Assembly: GCF_963259705.1 (NCBI RefSeq)
Contig: NC_081842.1
Coordinates: 64,430,787 to 64,494,786 of the forward strand
Length of the DNA stretch: 64,000 bases
DNA from: Myotis daubentonii
Lineage: Eukaryota > Chordata > Mammalia > Chiroptera > Vespertilionidae
Direction: 5' to 3'
In this document: positions 32,231-44,719 of the stretch, piece after piece
Position numbering within the stretch: position 1 is the stretch's first letter
Layout: every line of letters begins with the position of its first letter
Translations under genes and position numbers: made by a program
Notes under the pieces: model-generated
What the model saw: the letters and a program-made list of their open reading frames with translations, nothing else
Database searches by the model: none
Told to the model about the DNA's origin: nothing

Positions 32231-34143
32231 TCTACACTAATAAAAGAGAAACATGGTAATTGGCGTATGACCGCTACCCTTCCCATTGGCTAATCAGGGT
32301 GATATGCAAATTAACTGTCAGCCAAGATGGCGGCCGGCAGCCAGGCAGCTGATGCGAACAGGGAGGCTTGCTCGCTTCAGTGACAGAGGACTCCAACCTT
32401 CCCCGCCCGACTTGCCGGCCTCTCAGCTGCAACTCTAAGCAACTATGTTGCAAATATAGAAGATAAACAAAACCCCAGAAACCTGCTTTACTCAGCCAGG
32501 CTTCAGCTAGCAGGACTGCAACATTGAATCAAATACAGACGGTAAACAAAGGCCAGAAACCTGTTTTCAGCAGCCGAGGCTTCAGAGCTAAAGCTGGCCC
32601 AGAATAAAAAAAAGAAAAAGAAAAAAAAAAATAAGAAAAAAAGGAGCGGTTGGGAGCTTCAGTCACCCGCCAGCCTGAAAACGGCCCTGAGCCCCTCAGC
32701 CAGACTGGCCAGGCACCCCAGTGGGGACTCCCACCCTAAAGGGTGTGTGACCAGATCCAAACAGCCATCATCCCCTCACCCAGGCTGGCCAGGCACCCAA
32801 GAGGGACCCCCACCCGGATCCAGGACACCCTTCAGGGCAAACCAGCCAGCCCCCACCCGTGCACCAGGCCTCTATTCTATATAGTAAAATGGTAATATGC
32901 CTCCCGGCACTGGCACCGGGACTAGCGTGACAGGGGGCAGCGCCCAAACCCCCTGATCGCACTGCGGCTCTGTGTGTGACAGGGTGCAGCGCCCCAACCC
33001 CCTGATTGGCCCTGCTCTGTGGGTGATAGAGGGCGGCACCCAAACACCCCCCCCCCCACGGGCCCTGCTCTGTGTGTGACGGGGTAGAGCCATAACCTCC
33101 CCATTGGCCCTGCCCTGAGTGTGACAGTGGCGGCGCCCCAACCCCCTGATCGGCCCTGCTCTGTGGGTGATAGAGGTCGGTGCCCCAACCCCCTGATCCA
33201 CCCTGTTCTGTGTGTGACGAGGGGCGGTGCCCCAACCCCCCTGATGGGCCCTGCTCTGTGAGTGACATTGGGGAGCTCCTCAACCCCCTGATCGGCCCTG
33301 CTCTATGTGTGACAGGGTATGGAGCCCCAACCCCCCTGATGGGCCCTGCTCTGTGCATGACAGGGGGCAGCGCCCCAACCCCCTGATCCGCCCTGCTCTG
33401 TGTGTGACGAGGGGCGGTTCCCCAACCCCCCTGATGGGCCCTGCTCTGTGCATCACAGGGGGGAGCTCCCCAACCCCCTGATCAACCCTGCTCTGTGTGT
33501 GACAGGGTACGGAGCCCCAACCCCCCTGATGGGCCCTGCTCTGTGCATGACAGGGGTCAGCGCCCCAACCCCCTGATCCGCCCTGCTCTGTGCATGACAG
33601 GGGGCAGCGCCCCAACCCCCTGATCCGACCTGCTCTGTGTGTGAAGAGGGGCGGTTCCCCAACCCCCCTGATGGGCCCTGCTCTGTGCATCACAGGGGGG
33701 AGCTCCCCAACCCCCTGATCAACCCTGCTCTGTGTGTGACAGGGTACGGAGCCCCAACCCACCTGATGGGCCCTGCTCTGTGCATGACAGGGGGTGGTGC
33801 CGCAACTTCCCTATCAACCCTGCCTTGAGGGTGACAGGGGGCGGTTCCCCAACCCCCCAATCGGCCATACCCTGAGCGTGACTAGGGGTGGCATCGCAAC
33901 CTCCAGATCCGCCCTGCTCTGTGCATGACAGGGGGCGACACCCCAACTCCCCAATTGGCCTTGCTCTGAGCCCGACCAGGGGCTGCACCTAGGGATTGGG
34001 CCTGCCCTCTGCCACCCGGGAGCAGGCCTAAGCTAGCAGGTTGTTATCTCCCGAGGGGTCCCAGACTGCGAGAGGGCACAGGCCGGGCTGAGGGACCTCC
34101 TCTCCCTCCCGAGTGCACAAATTTTTGTGCACCGGGCCTCTAG
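32231..34143 (+). mobile_element. Composite Helitron with internal minisatellite
   Basis: Begins TCTACACTAATAAAAGAG after an A and ends with GTGCACAAATTTTTGTGCAC, CGGGCCT and CTAG before a T. First component 32231-32874: CCCATTGGCTAATCAGGGTG and AAGATGGCGGCCGGCAGCC as in the element at 18800, degenerate repeats, A-rich runs (32605-32643), then the end GTGCACCAGGCCTCTA. Second component starts TTCTATATAGTAAAATGG at 32875. The junction has the same position and sequence as in the 18800 element. The second component's interior is replaced by a roughly 1-kb minisatellite. No transposase coding. Confidence 0.88.
32936..33985. repeat. GC-rich minisatellite, about 47-48 bp unit, higher-order
   Basis: About 22 units built around GCCCCAACCCCCTGAT, GGCCCTGCTCTGTG and TGACAGGGGGC. 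Unit variants recur in blocks: the GACAGGGTAYGGAGCC variant is at 33311, 33501 and 33738, spaced 190 and 237 bp, that is four and five units. It lies entirely inside the second component of the composite Helitron. Open frames of up to 196 codons on the minus strand come from the repeat. Confidence 0.9.
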
Positions 34144-36370
34144 TTATTTATAAACATGTTTAGCTATTGAGAAACAGAGCAACTCATGATTACAAGTGCC
34201 TGGAAAGATTTTCCAAATGAGCCACCTACCACCCCTACAGTGCCTTCAGATTCCCCCCACAAACTATTGAGGGAAGTGACATGGGAAAGAAAGCAACAAT
34301 GATAAAATGCCTTCATGACTGCAAAGGGTGGGTAAAGGTCTTCATCTCACAGGTCACAGGCTACCCAAAGCCAGTTCTCTTATGCCTAACTTTAAATGGA
34401 TGACTTGAAAAGTCTCATTTTAGCTGTATCAATTTCAGGAGGGTTTCTTCTTGGTGTGAGATTACTGGTTTCTTTCTCTAGCACCTAGGAATTGTCCCCA
34501 GTGGTGGCAGAACACACTGCTAAATGCCCTGCCCTCCTAAGTGTATGCCATCCAGGTGGCCCTCACATATTGCCTCTGTGCTTGTAGACTGGGTGGGCAC
34601 TTGTAGACACTTGGCACAGGGTTGGCTGTGTTCTCCGAGGTCCCCAAAGCCCCCATGTGTTTAAGGACAATGCATGTTAATGTTCCAAGCCAGCAGCGGG
34701 AGGACCAGGGATGCTACTAACAAGAGCTGACACAAGGAAAAATACTGGCTTTTTGTCTTCCTTGTATGTTAAACAATTCATGAGGTTTGGGGTTGAGTGA
34801 GACATTTAATAAACATTGGCCTCTTGGGCTGCCTCCAGCTGGTGATTTGTCACTATTGGTCAAATGTATGAGAAGCACAATGAGTTTTTCAGCTTTGAGG
34901 ACTTAAAGCTTAACAAATAATGCAATGCTGTTTACCAACCATTTACATTTAAAGGTACAACATGACTTAAGTGATAAGCAGGAATTTTGGTATGTCTAAA
35001 TGAAGTAAGGCTCCCGTAGGATGAGCTTAAGGTATTTGCAAACTGAAATATTTTATGGAATCTTAACACTGGAATTATTCTCAGATGTCATTCAGCCTAA
35101 GCTCCTGCCCCTTATAGGAATGCCTCCTGAGGAATGGATCAGCTATCTAGTCTTGTTTAAACAGTTCCCTTAAGGGTGCTGTCCTCTACAGTCTTGAGAT
35201 AAAAGCAGAGACCTACCAGACTTGAACTGCCTTATCTCACCTGCTTCTATCTGTATTTGTGACCTCTCCTATGCTAATGAAACCACCTGCTCTCACTGTA
35301 ATGCACCTTCTGAGTAAATCATTTGCTGGGTGGCTTTGGCCTCCATGATAGACTCCTGTTGCAAAGGTGTTGTTGGTATCAGGTGTTTGATGCCTCTGTC
35401 CCATCTCTGTCTTTTATACTACCAATGCCCTCCTCAAAAAATTAGCACTAAACTTTGTTGCTGAATTAGTAATTTTAGATTCTAGAGTTTATGAAATTTG
35501 AATGATTTCATGAGAGAAAATTTATAAGTCAAATTGATGCTCAAGTCAGATGTTTTAACCATAAATTAATAATTTGTTCCAGTATTTTATTGTTTCATCT
35601 GATCTGTGCAAATGGCAGGAACATGTTTTATAAAAAGGAAAACTGTTGCCTGGGGACACATGTCCTCCCAAGGTGGTCCATGTCTTGGCAAGGAAGGGTC
35701 TGAACTTATACCAACAAGATGAAGGTAGGCACATGTACAGCTAATCTCCTGTCCCTTGAGTGAATCCCACCTAAAGAATAAGCTGGTCATTCCTTCTCTG
35801 CTTGAATACTTCATCACAGCTTTAATACAGACACATGGACACCAATGAGTTTACTTTTCCTTTTCTCATATGGGGTTATTTATTTTGCTTTTTTTCATCT
35901 CAACTCTGAACATCTGAGGAAGGTGTTTTTTGTTTTGTTTTGTTTTTTTAAAAAGCTGTCACAGTATTGGTAATACTTTATGTTTAATCTCTATACAGCT
36001 ATAGTTATTTATTTAATATTTTCTTCAGATCCATGGCTTGAAAACAATTGGAAGTCAATGTGAAGGTGGAGAAAGGAAGCTCTCTAACAAGGGAAGAGCT
36101 ACCAAGTGTGTAGTCAATAACAGGCTGCATACTTTTAGAGCAGATAGAATATACAAGGAACTCCTGGTACTCTGTACTTAACATTGTGTTTTAGGCAGCA
36201 AAGATTTAATATCACTTGGAACAAGTATTTATAGGGAAATAATGCAATGATATCTCTGTTTAAATGAGATAAGGAGGAAATACCCATGCCTTTTATTGTC
36301 AAGTATGCTGTTACTCACTTTATTGAATTTGATTCTGTATGGCACAAGTCATCATTTGGGGGCAATAAAA
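34144..36370. other. Unassigned noncoding DNA
   Basis: No gene or dispersed repeat recognised. A (TTTTG)n-like run lies at about 35925-35946. Confidence 0.5.
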
Positions 36371-36374
36371 GACA

Positions 36375-36590
36375 TAGGACTTGGAAGGAGATCTGGATTT
36401 TTCTATGGCACTGCTATCAAATAGCTGAGTGGTCCTGGGAAAGTTAGTTATTTCTCTAGATCCCAGGCTCTTTGTTTATAAAACAGGGTTCACACTAATG
36501 TTCATCTTAGAGTCTGTGGGAGACTTAAATGAGATAATGCACTTGGAATCACTTTGTAAATTATGAATGTTCATCTTAACTGCAGGGGTT
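36375..36590 (+). repeat. MIR SINE
   Basis: Near full-length MIR order: GGAGATCTGGATTTTTCTATGGCACTGC, AGCTGAGTGGTCCTGGGAAAGTTAG, TTTATAAAACAGGG, AGACTTAAATGAGATAATGCAC, TTTGTAAATTATGAATG. This is the best preserved MIR in the window. Confidence 0.8.
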
Positions 36591-37254
36591 ATTGACAATA
36601 TGATGTTGTTGTTGGTAAAACTATAATAAGAATGATAACAATAAATTTATGCCAAAGAGTAGTACTGGTCCATAACTTTGTGAAGTGTGATCTACAGGAG
36701 AATCATAGAGCAATATTTTCTAAGACCACACCCCCCCAGGGGGATGTAGTGCCCAGAAGAGTAGATATTAAAGGATCTTCTACTAATTTCATCTAGAATT
36801 AGATGAAACATCTGAGAACTCCCAGGGTTAGGCAGAAAAGTGCTTTGTCATCCAGGCACCAAGGCAAAATATCAACTAAAGGTACTAGATGATTTCTTAA
36901 TCTTGAAACCAAGGGATATTATTTAGACATACCTTAGATTCATGCATTCCCTGATTCTGTTAATATTAAAAGTGTTATTAAACTTTAGTTCATTTTTAAA
37001 TACTCTTCTGATGGGAGTTGAACAAATGTCAGCCTTTCAAACATAAGTCTATACAAACATCTGGATGTGCTCATGTCTACATACATACACAGGGACCTTT
37101 GGCCTAACTTCTTGCTCATGAAATTCCTATGAGGCATGAGCAGGGCAGGCAGAGGAGAGCTAGTGGCAAAAAGTACCCAATGTGGTTGGCCTGAACATAG
37201 AAGATAGCCCTGTCTCCTTCGCTTGAGTTTTTGCCAAGGCAAGGTAATGTTTAG

Positions 37255-37466
37255 CAGCGGTTCTCAACCTGTGGGTTGCGACCCCTTTGGCGGTAGAACT
37301 ACCCTTTCACAGGGGTCACCTAAGACCATCCTGCATATCAGATATTTACATTATGATTCATAACAATAGCAACATTAAAGTTATGAAGTAGCAATGAAAA
37401 TAACTTTATGGTTGGGTCACAACATGAGGAACTGTATTTAAAGGGCCAGAAGGTTGAGAATCACTG
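37255..37466. mobile_element. Nonautonomous hAT (Charlie-type) element
   Basis: 212 bp with terminal inverted repeats CAGCGGTTCTCAACCT and AAGGTTGAGAATCACTG (two mismatches over 16). The inner landmarks GGGTTGCGACCCCTTTGGCGG, TTTCACAGGGGTCACCTAAG and CATATCAGATATTTACATTA are typical of MER1-group elements. No clear 8-bp flanking duplication was found. Confidence 0.82.
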
Positions 37467-37574
37467 GTTTATAGAATGGAGGATATGGGCTAAATGGCTT
37501 ACTCTGCCGCAGAGTTCTTGTCCACATATCACAGCTGATTAGAATGTCCCTTTCTCCACTTCTAGCTGTTAAAA

Positions 37575-37815
37575 TCCCACTTATTCTTCAAGGCCCTGAA
37601 GGATAAAATTCTATTTTCTTTCTGAAGCCATTTCTAACTTTTCCCAGAAGTTGAGCCCTCCTTCCAAGTGAATTACTTGGTTGTGCATCAATCTCTCCTT
37701 CTAATCTTTGAGCTTCTAGAGGTAGGACATCTGTCTGTTTTAAGTTTGTATCTATAGAACCTAGTCCATTACCTGACACAAAGTTTGGTAACTGTCACTA
37801 CTCAGGTGATTAATG
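37575..37815 (+). repeat. LINE2 3'-end fragment
   Basis: L2 3' landmarks occur in order: CTTCAAGGCCC, TTCTGAAGCCATTTCTAAC, CTTCTAGAGGTAGGACATCTGTC, TTTGTATCTATAGAACCTAG, CCATTACCTGACACAAAG. Ancient and diverged. Confidence 0.6.
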
Positions 37816-38366
37816 GTATCACTTTCAAAGAGAATGTCTTCCAGAGTCACCATCCTTTTTGTTATTCTCCTTGATTACTATGCTCTGGGACTCAAACTCA
37901 CCATGATCTGTAGGTCTCTGGGTGCACACATGCCATTTCACTATAATTTAGGAAAGATAAGTAATTCCTATCAAACACTCTCAAATGAGTCCATTTGGCC
38001 TGAGAAAGATTCCCATTTGTTGGTTTTTATTATCATTGCATGTTTATATAATGCATCTATGCTTTATGTAGTCAAAAATCAGAGGCAGACCTTAGTTACT
38101 AGAGTTTCTTCTTTCTAGATTCTATCCTTGTTCCCAGGCTAAATGCAGCTTGACATTCTTTCACGATTCTACCTACAGAAACATTTCTTCCCTGAGTGCA
38201 CTTGTAAGCTTACCCTAGTCCCCAAACTTCTTCCTTTCCACACTAAGAGTAAACACTTTGTTCTAACAATTTCTTAAAAATTATTTCCTATTATTTCTAT
38301 AATTTTATTTTTCTGTGTCATATTTGTAGGATTTTCATTCTCTTTTTAAAATGTGTATAAAATTTA
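37816..38366. other. Unassigned noncoding DNA
   Basis: A 101-codon plus-strand frame (37813-38118) overlaps here, but it has no recognisable domain and starts in L2-like sequence. Treated as chance. Confidence 0.45.
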
Positions 38367-38367
38367 A

Positions 38368-38497
38368 TATAGATAGATATAGATATAGATATATAGATTA
38401 GAATAGATATAGATAGATATAGATATAGATATAGATATAGATATAGATATAGATATAGATATAGATATAGATATAGATGATATAGATATAGATAGAT
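38368..38497. repeat. (TAGATA)n microsatellite
   Basis: About 130 bp of TAGATA/GATA repeats adjoining the poly(T) side of a minus-strand SINE, so probably grown from the SINE's A-rich tail. Confidence 0.95.
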
Positions 38498-38691
38498 TTT
38501 AGAGAGGAAGGGAGAGGGAGAGAGATGGAAACATCAGCGATGAGAGAGAATCATTGATTGGCTGCCTTTTGCACACCCCCTACTTGGGATCTAGCCTACA
38601 ACCCGGGCATGTGCAACTTGACCAGAATCAAAACTGGGACCCTTTAGTCTGCAAGCTGACACTCTATCCATTTAGTCAAACCAGCCAGGAC
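38498..38691 (-). mobile_element. Ves-like SINE, diverged
   Basis: The reverse complement shows a tRNA-like head (CTGGTTTGACTAAATGGATAG), the region AAAGGGTCCCAGTTTTGATTC, and the Ves body up to CTCTCCCTCTCCCTTCCTCTC. It abuts another SINE fragment at 38692, so it probably inserted into the older one. Confidence 0.82.
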
Positions 38692-38799
38692 TTTTTTTTA
38701 AATCCTCACCTTAGGATATTTTTCCATAGATTTTTAGAGAGAGTAGAAGAGATAGGGAAAGACAGAGAGAAATGTTGATGTGAGACAAACACATCAATA
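38692..38799 (-). mobile_element. 3' part of an older tRNA-derived SINE
   Basis: The TTTTTTTAAATCCTCACCTTAGGATA start, followed by AGAGAGAGTAGAAGAGATAGG and ATGTTGATGTGAGACAAACACATCAAT, is the reversed tail and body of the SINE type seen at 29370 and 55399. The head is missing. Confidence 0.75.
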
Positions 38800-40892
38800 G
38801 GGCATATTTTCATTCTCAAATCAGCAGAATACCTCTTCACATGTTAACTTTCTTAAATATTTATTCAACCTACTTGTGTCTTAGAGCTTATAGAGGTAGG
38901 ACATTAATGCCAAATGACAATTTGCTTTATTCCCAAACCAAGAAACTGTGACATACATATCTAAAAAGACCTGGAAAGTATAGAATACATATAAAAAGGT
39001 CATGGTCTGATAGAAAAAGGTAATGAGTTTCCTGTCACTGATTGTGAAAAAACAGAAGCCAGCTCAACAGAGAGGTAGGGAAATTATGGAAGCATTTAAA
39101 TATTAGATAATGCTGACTCCCAGACTTATCATTCTCTCAATTTTCACAGCACTTAGTCAAGATCAGAGTTCCCTGACCTCACTTCTGTGTCTTACCTGAA
39201 AATGATATGTAAGCCCTGCATGAATTGTTAATACCACCAGTTCTATATGATTTTCCAACCTTATTTTCTAATGTCTTTATCAGTGAGACAATGACCACAG
39301 TCACACAAAAAATTGAGATGAGGCTTGCTGATTTTAAAATGTTCTGAAATGAATATCACCCCCACCCCCACTCCCGTCTCTACCAGGACAATTACAAAAT
39401 AAGCAAGAATATTTCTGTCCTGTGTATGCTTTATTAGTTCTAGGTCTGCCTTCCCATTCCTGGCTCAAGTGTACACTTACTGCCTCTCCCTTTTTCTGTA
39501 CTACCATAATGCATCCCTTTGGATGTGACATAGGGGGACCACATACCCTCCCTTCACCTGCCCTGAGGTGCTTGTGGGGCTGAGAGAATGACGTACAGTT
39601 GGGTTGTTTATCACCGTGCTGAAAAATGGAAGGATGGCATCGCTACAGGAGCAGATGGCACTGCATACTTGGCATAATTTTCTCAGACAAACTAGGACTA
39701 GGGCTGAGAATACTGGCATTTGCCTTCTATAGTTATTCACATCAAAACATAACAATGAAAATAAGGTACTTTTGCAGAAAAAGTATGGAGGTTTTAAATT
39801 ACATGCATGTCAGTGTCATAAGCTTTCATGGTGTTCATAAAACATGGTTGCACTCATAACACTTATTATGAAGCAAAATTTTGTATATAAGATTTTTTTT
39901 GTACTTATCTTTCTATGTAGTTCTTTAAATGAACGAGGACAGTGATATATCAGAAAAATAAGTTTAAGAGAGTAGAGTGTATTTGAAAAATTTAGAACAA
40001 AAATGATGTTATAAAGAATAAGAATGTGTTTTAAACTCTGGAAACTATAACAATGTCTGAGAGAAAATATGTGTGATGAAAGGGTCATTTATCTTTATTT
40101 TAGAAAATGAATTAAGATACTACTACTTATTAACTGGGTGATTTTAGTCAAACATTTTTTTTTTCCTTTGGAAAAATGAAGAGTTTGGATGGGGTTACTG
40201 TAAAGAAACAATATTGCAGAACACCTACCTTTTGGCCTACTTGTGTGGGGTCTTTTGTTTGTTTGTTTGTTTTTATTTTGTTTTGTTTACTTTAAAGATC
40301 CATGGAGTGAAAGTAAAAAGAACACAATGAAATGGCTGCAGGATTTAGTATGTATTTTATTTCTGAAGTACATTCCACTTTTTCTTCCCTCTTTTCTTTC
40401 TCTCTTCCCTTAGAATCAGTATTTCTGTGCTTCCATTTTGACTTTATTTGAGAAAATAGACAACTCCCAAGAAAATGGCTATAGTCTCTCCTGTGTTGAA
40501 TTGACATATTTATGTATTCATTCACTCAGCAAACTCTGCTGCAGGCAGGTGCTAGGTTATAGGATACAGTGATGGTCAGGAAATATGCCTCATAGGAATT
40601 ACAGCCCAGAGGAGGCATGTTGCCTCTATATATATGTTGTGAGATGTAGTAAGTGCTAAAATAAAACACAGGGAATGGAACCAATTTTACTAAGACGATA
40701 TAGAGAAAAATATCACAAAAGAGGTGATATTGGGATTGAGTTTTAGAAGAAGTGTTATAATTTTCCAACGAAGAAAGGAAAAACACTTTATGTAGAGATA
40801 ACCATATGTACTAGAACAAAGGGTCATGAGAAGGTCTGACATGTTTGGAGAAAAGAGATAAAGTTTATATCACTTGAATATAGATTATAGAT
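38800..40892. other. Unassigned noncoding DNA
   Basis: A short (TTTG)n run lies at about 40253-40275, and an ancient-repeat-like string (GGTGCTAGGTTATAGGATAC) at about 40545-40620. No gene recognised. Confidence 0.5.
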
Positions 40893-40908
40893 AAAAATGG
40901 TAGGAATT

Positions 40909-41120
40909 GCCGAAACCGGTTTGGCTCAGTGGATAGAGCGTCGGCCTGCGGACTGAAGGGTACCAGGTTCGATTCCGGTCAAGGGCATGTGCCTGGGTTG
41001 CGGGCACATCCCCAGTAGGAGATGTGCAGGAGGCAGCTGATCGATGTTTCTCTCTCATCGATATTTCTAACTCTCTATCTCTCTCCCTTCCTCTGTAAAA
41101 AATCAATAAAATATATTTAA
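40909..41120 (+). mobile_element. Ves SINE, near consensus (young)
   Basis: Full-length with a clean head (GCCGAAACCGGTTTGGCTCAG), intact B box GGTTCGATTCC, the complete body GGGTTGCGGGCACATCCCCAG, and a CAATAAAATATATTTAAA tail. A perfect 16-bp target duplication AAAAATGGTAGGAATT (40893-40908 and 41121-41136) marks a recent insertion. Confidence 0.97.
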
Positions 41121-42378
41121 AAAAATGGTAGGAATTAAAAGCTAAGAGAAAAATATGGATCAGATTTAGAAGTCTTTGTATTCCTATCTAAGACATTTGC
41201 ATATTACCTTTTAAGCAATAAAAAAAGTAGAGATTTTTATGTGCAGAACCAAGTTTCATGAGCACATTATTTGTTTTGTAATAGGATTTTGACAGTAATT
41301 TAGAAGATGTTTAGATAGAAACTGCAAAATAAGGCTAATAATCTTAACTAAAAGAGGCAGGGGGAAATATTTCTGAGGTAGGATCAACAAGATTTGGTTA
41401 TCAATTGAATAGCTAATGGAATCAGGAAATCATTATTTATTCATTTAATAAATATGTATTGAACACCTAGTATGTATCAGCAATAATAATAAAAAAAGAC
41501 TGAGTCCTTTTTCTTGGAGCTTATTTTCTAATGGGGAGTGGATAGACAATACATGAATAAACAAATGAATAATATTTCCAAAGATGGAAATGTTCTGCAG
41601 ATCATTAACACAGAATGCTGTGTCGGAGCAACAGGGCAGCTTTTTTAAGTTTGTTTTGATTAGTGAAGTCTCACTGAGGCAAAGAGGGGAATGACAGGAA
41701 AGATCAAGACACACAGGGATTATTAAGAGGAAGGTATTCCAGGCATAGGAATGGATTTCTATTTTGGAATTTAAATTGATGAGAATAAAGGAAGCAGAGC
41801 ATGTTTGGAAGGGCACATGACTTCATCGAGAACATGTTAGGTGTGACAACATGGATTTGCCTGGTAGGCAGCTGGAAATATTTCTAGCTACACAATACAA
41901 GATTAGATCCATGTGCATTCATCTGGGAATAACCAAATTTTAGAGGAAAATTGAAGTTATGATTGTGGTAAAGAAAGAGATAAAGTAAAACATTTAGAAG
42001 AAAAACACTAACTGATAGAAGTTGCCAGTTGTTGAGAGGATAAGACCTAAGTAAGGCCCAAGGTCACATGGACTCCAGGGAGACAGGACAGAGTGCTTCT
42101 CTTGTGACAGGGATTTAGTAAATATGAATAAACCTATAGGTGTTAAAGATGTAGGAAGGGAAACTAAGGAAAATGTCACCTAGAGAAGTTTATTCTGAAT
42201 GTGTTTAGGAAATGGATGCTAAAGCAGAGTGGAAAACTTTAGGAACTCTACTATAGGATTGCATAAGTGAACTGCCCGGGGACAAGTAAAGGATTTGCCA
42301 AGCAACATAATGTTCCACTGAAATTAGACAACCTGATTCTGCTGTTTCTGCTATTCACTAGATTTATAATTTAGAAAT

Positions 42379-42438
42379 ATACATTTCATAATTGTGAGTC
42401 TGCAGATTATACATTTCATAATTGTGAGTCTGCAGATA
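42379..42438. repeat. 30-bp tandem duplication
   Basis: Two perfect copies of a unit beginning TATACATTTCATAATTGTGA and ending GTCTGCAGAT lie side by side. This is a recent local duplication. Confidence 0.9.
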
Positions 42439-43974
42439 ACTAACTTATAATAGATTAAGTCTGGCCTTTAAATAAAAAATGCATGTCATAAATTTTATTT
42501 TTATCAACTTCTCCATATCTCTTTATTATATCCCTCTACGCATTTATTTTTGTAGCAGCATATGATTTCTGAAATAAATGAAGTTTGCAGCTGTACAGAT
42601 ATCCTATCTTTTCCTTGCCCTGATGTTCCCCAATTTGTATGGATGGATACAGTGGGGAAATTATGTCTATAAGCATATGAGTTTCTGAACCCTTAGTTTC
42701 TAAGATAGCTAGTTCAAAGCTAGAGCATGCATTGAGTAATTAAGACTTAGGGGACTTAGAAGCTTTCAAATATTTCAGGTTTAGGGTCTCTTATAAATAT
42801 TTAAATACTGTTTTGACACAGGCATTGATTATTTGCTAACATACAGGAGATAAAAAATTAAAAAACAACAACAACACACACACGGAATAATCCATTTCCA
42901 AGATAGAGCTGGAGTATGCTAGCCTCAAGGTGATTGCTCTTCATATCCAGGCCATGCACTGTTCTTCTCCGTCTTTGTAGCAGGAGGTTAACCTCCACAG
43001 GCTTTGTTTCCAAGGCTCCCCTGCTAAACTGGGCTCTTGCTGGACCCAGTCAGTGGAAGTTCTGGTGGAAAACGGGAGGGCAGAAGAAAGGAAACAGCTG
43101 GAGTATTTCTCTCTCTTCTCCATCTGGTAACTTGGACAGCCCCTGCATTTCTTCTGTGACCCCAGATCCCCAGGACAGGCCTGCATAGTTCCCATTATTG
43201 CCCCTAAGTTTAAGTGATAGCTTTTCCCCTGTCTGTACAACCAGAGGGAAGGAGTAGCTTTCTGGTTGCTACTCTCCTTAGGGCCTAGTGTTCCTTGGTT
43301 GACTTCTCATCCTCTTCCATCATCTATTTGTCAAGTCCCTACATTAATTTCCTCTTTTTGTTAAATACTTATAGAGGATTGTGTGTTTTGCTTATGCCAT
43401 GACTAACACAACAAATTTAGAAGCTTACTTTAGGGTAAGAGATCCTGGTATTTTAATTCATATTAGAATTGCATTTAATAACTATTTGGAGGTTTTCTTC
43501 TCTAAGTATGATACAAAAGAGAGTGAAAATGCTGGAAATATTCCTTAGACGCCACATATTAATAGGATTTTTTTTATATTAAAATTCAAGTTAGATAGGT
43601 TAAGCATGTTTGGGTACAAAGATCAGTACACAAGGAAAGTGTATTTATAGCAGGAATGTGGAAACACAGCCTTGTAGTGATAAAAGAAGGAAGAGAAAAG
43701 TTATTTGGGAAAACATGTTAGAAATGATAATGGGCCAGCCAAGAAAAAAAAAAATCTAAAAGGTAGAGGAAAAGTGGGAAACCAGGAGACCTAGGAAAGA
43801 ACGCAGTCTTTATAGAAGAAAAGAGATGAAGCTGACACAGATGCCCACCCTGAGGCTGCCCCCCTTCTTTAGGATCACTGAGGATCACTGGGCATGCCTG
43901 GAGTATCCCAAAGCTTTTAAATTTCAGTTCCTGACCAGCCCTTTCCTTCCCCTACCATCAGCCTACTAATACTT

Positions 43975-44110
43975 TTGTAATAATTACCATTTTTGAAACT
44001 CTTTGGCAGTTAAAAATGTTCCTTTTAATACGCTGATGAAAAGAGGCTGCTTATTAGCATAAGCTCTTTGCTGTTCAGCCCTCTTTCTAATTAAAAGCAC
44101 TCATCTGTGG
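43975..44110. promoter_or_regulatory. Candidate conserved noncoding element
   Basis: A repeat-free AT-rich stretch with homeobox-type cores (GTAATAATTACC, TTCTAATTAAAAGC) and CTGCTTATTAGCATAAGC. Motif style only. Conservation is not visible here. Confidence 0.2.
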
Positions 44111-44719
44111 AAACCTCGATTTTTCCCTTCTCTCTGTAAAACGATTTTGGATATTTTTCCTTGGCAATTTGTTTTATTTTACTCTTATTTCTTTTGGTAG
44201 TTTTCTCCTCTTGTATTCCATAGATGTAGAAGCTATTGAGGAAAACAGCATGGAAGGGAATGTGCAGTCTGAGTAATTGAGAGAGGAATGAAACACACAC
44301 CCATGTGGTTAAGTTGGGTCTAAAGAGAAAGTTCTACTTTTATGGTAGTTGTGTCAGATTACTAGGATTACACATTACCAAAAATGACATGTAAAGGTGA
44401 AAGGTAATGAATCCAAACCTGTTGTTCTTTATAAAGGATCGGAACTCCAACATCAATAGATATGCCCTTGGACATGTCCCTTTTCTAATAGTGATAGTAC
44501 TAAGAACACATATTTGGGAGCTTCCCCATGATCCTTCTAGAACATGGGGATATTCAGTGGATGACATTCACTGATCATAGATGCACCTATCCCTCAGGAA
44601 GGGACCTTAAATATGTAACTAGAGATTAGAAAAACAATTAGACCCCAAATGGTGTGATTTGTGTCATATTTTTATGGGCAGATTTATAAAGAAAATTGTA
44701 CATTAATAAATTGTCCCAC

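Larger units (their letters stand above)
41137..44719. other. Noncoding DNA with old repeat traces
   Basis: About 41430-41620 resembles an ancient mammalian interspersed repeat (ATATGTATTGAACACCTAGTATG, TGGAGCTTATTTTCTAATGGGG). 42930-43390 looks like a diverged old repeat but is unassigned. A 30-bp tandem duplication lies at 42379-42438. About 43975-44110 is AT-rich and repeat-free (listed). No gene recognised. Confidence 0.45.

Noticed and set aside
32768..33762. Minus-strand open frames of 160 and 196 codons
   Set aside because: They run through the 47-48 bp Helitron minisatellite and mirror its unit variants. The unit is not a multiple of three and no domain is visible.
32936..33985. CRISPR-like array
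   Set aside because: Units are directly adjacent variants of each other with no unique spacers, and the host genome is mammalian. It is a minisatellite.
37813..38118. 101-codon plus-strand frame
   Set aside because: Begins in L2-like sequence and has no recognisable domain. The length is within chance expectation for AT-moderate DNA of this size.
40909..41120. Functional tRNA gene in the SINE head
   Set aside because: A and B boxes are present but the cloverleaf is not completed and the sequence continues into the Ves body and tail with target repeats. The same applies to the other SINE heads.
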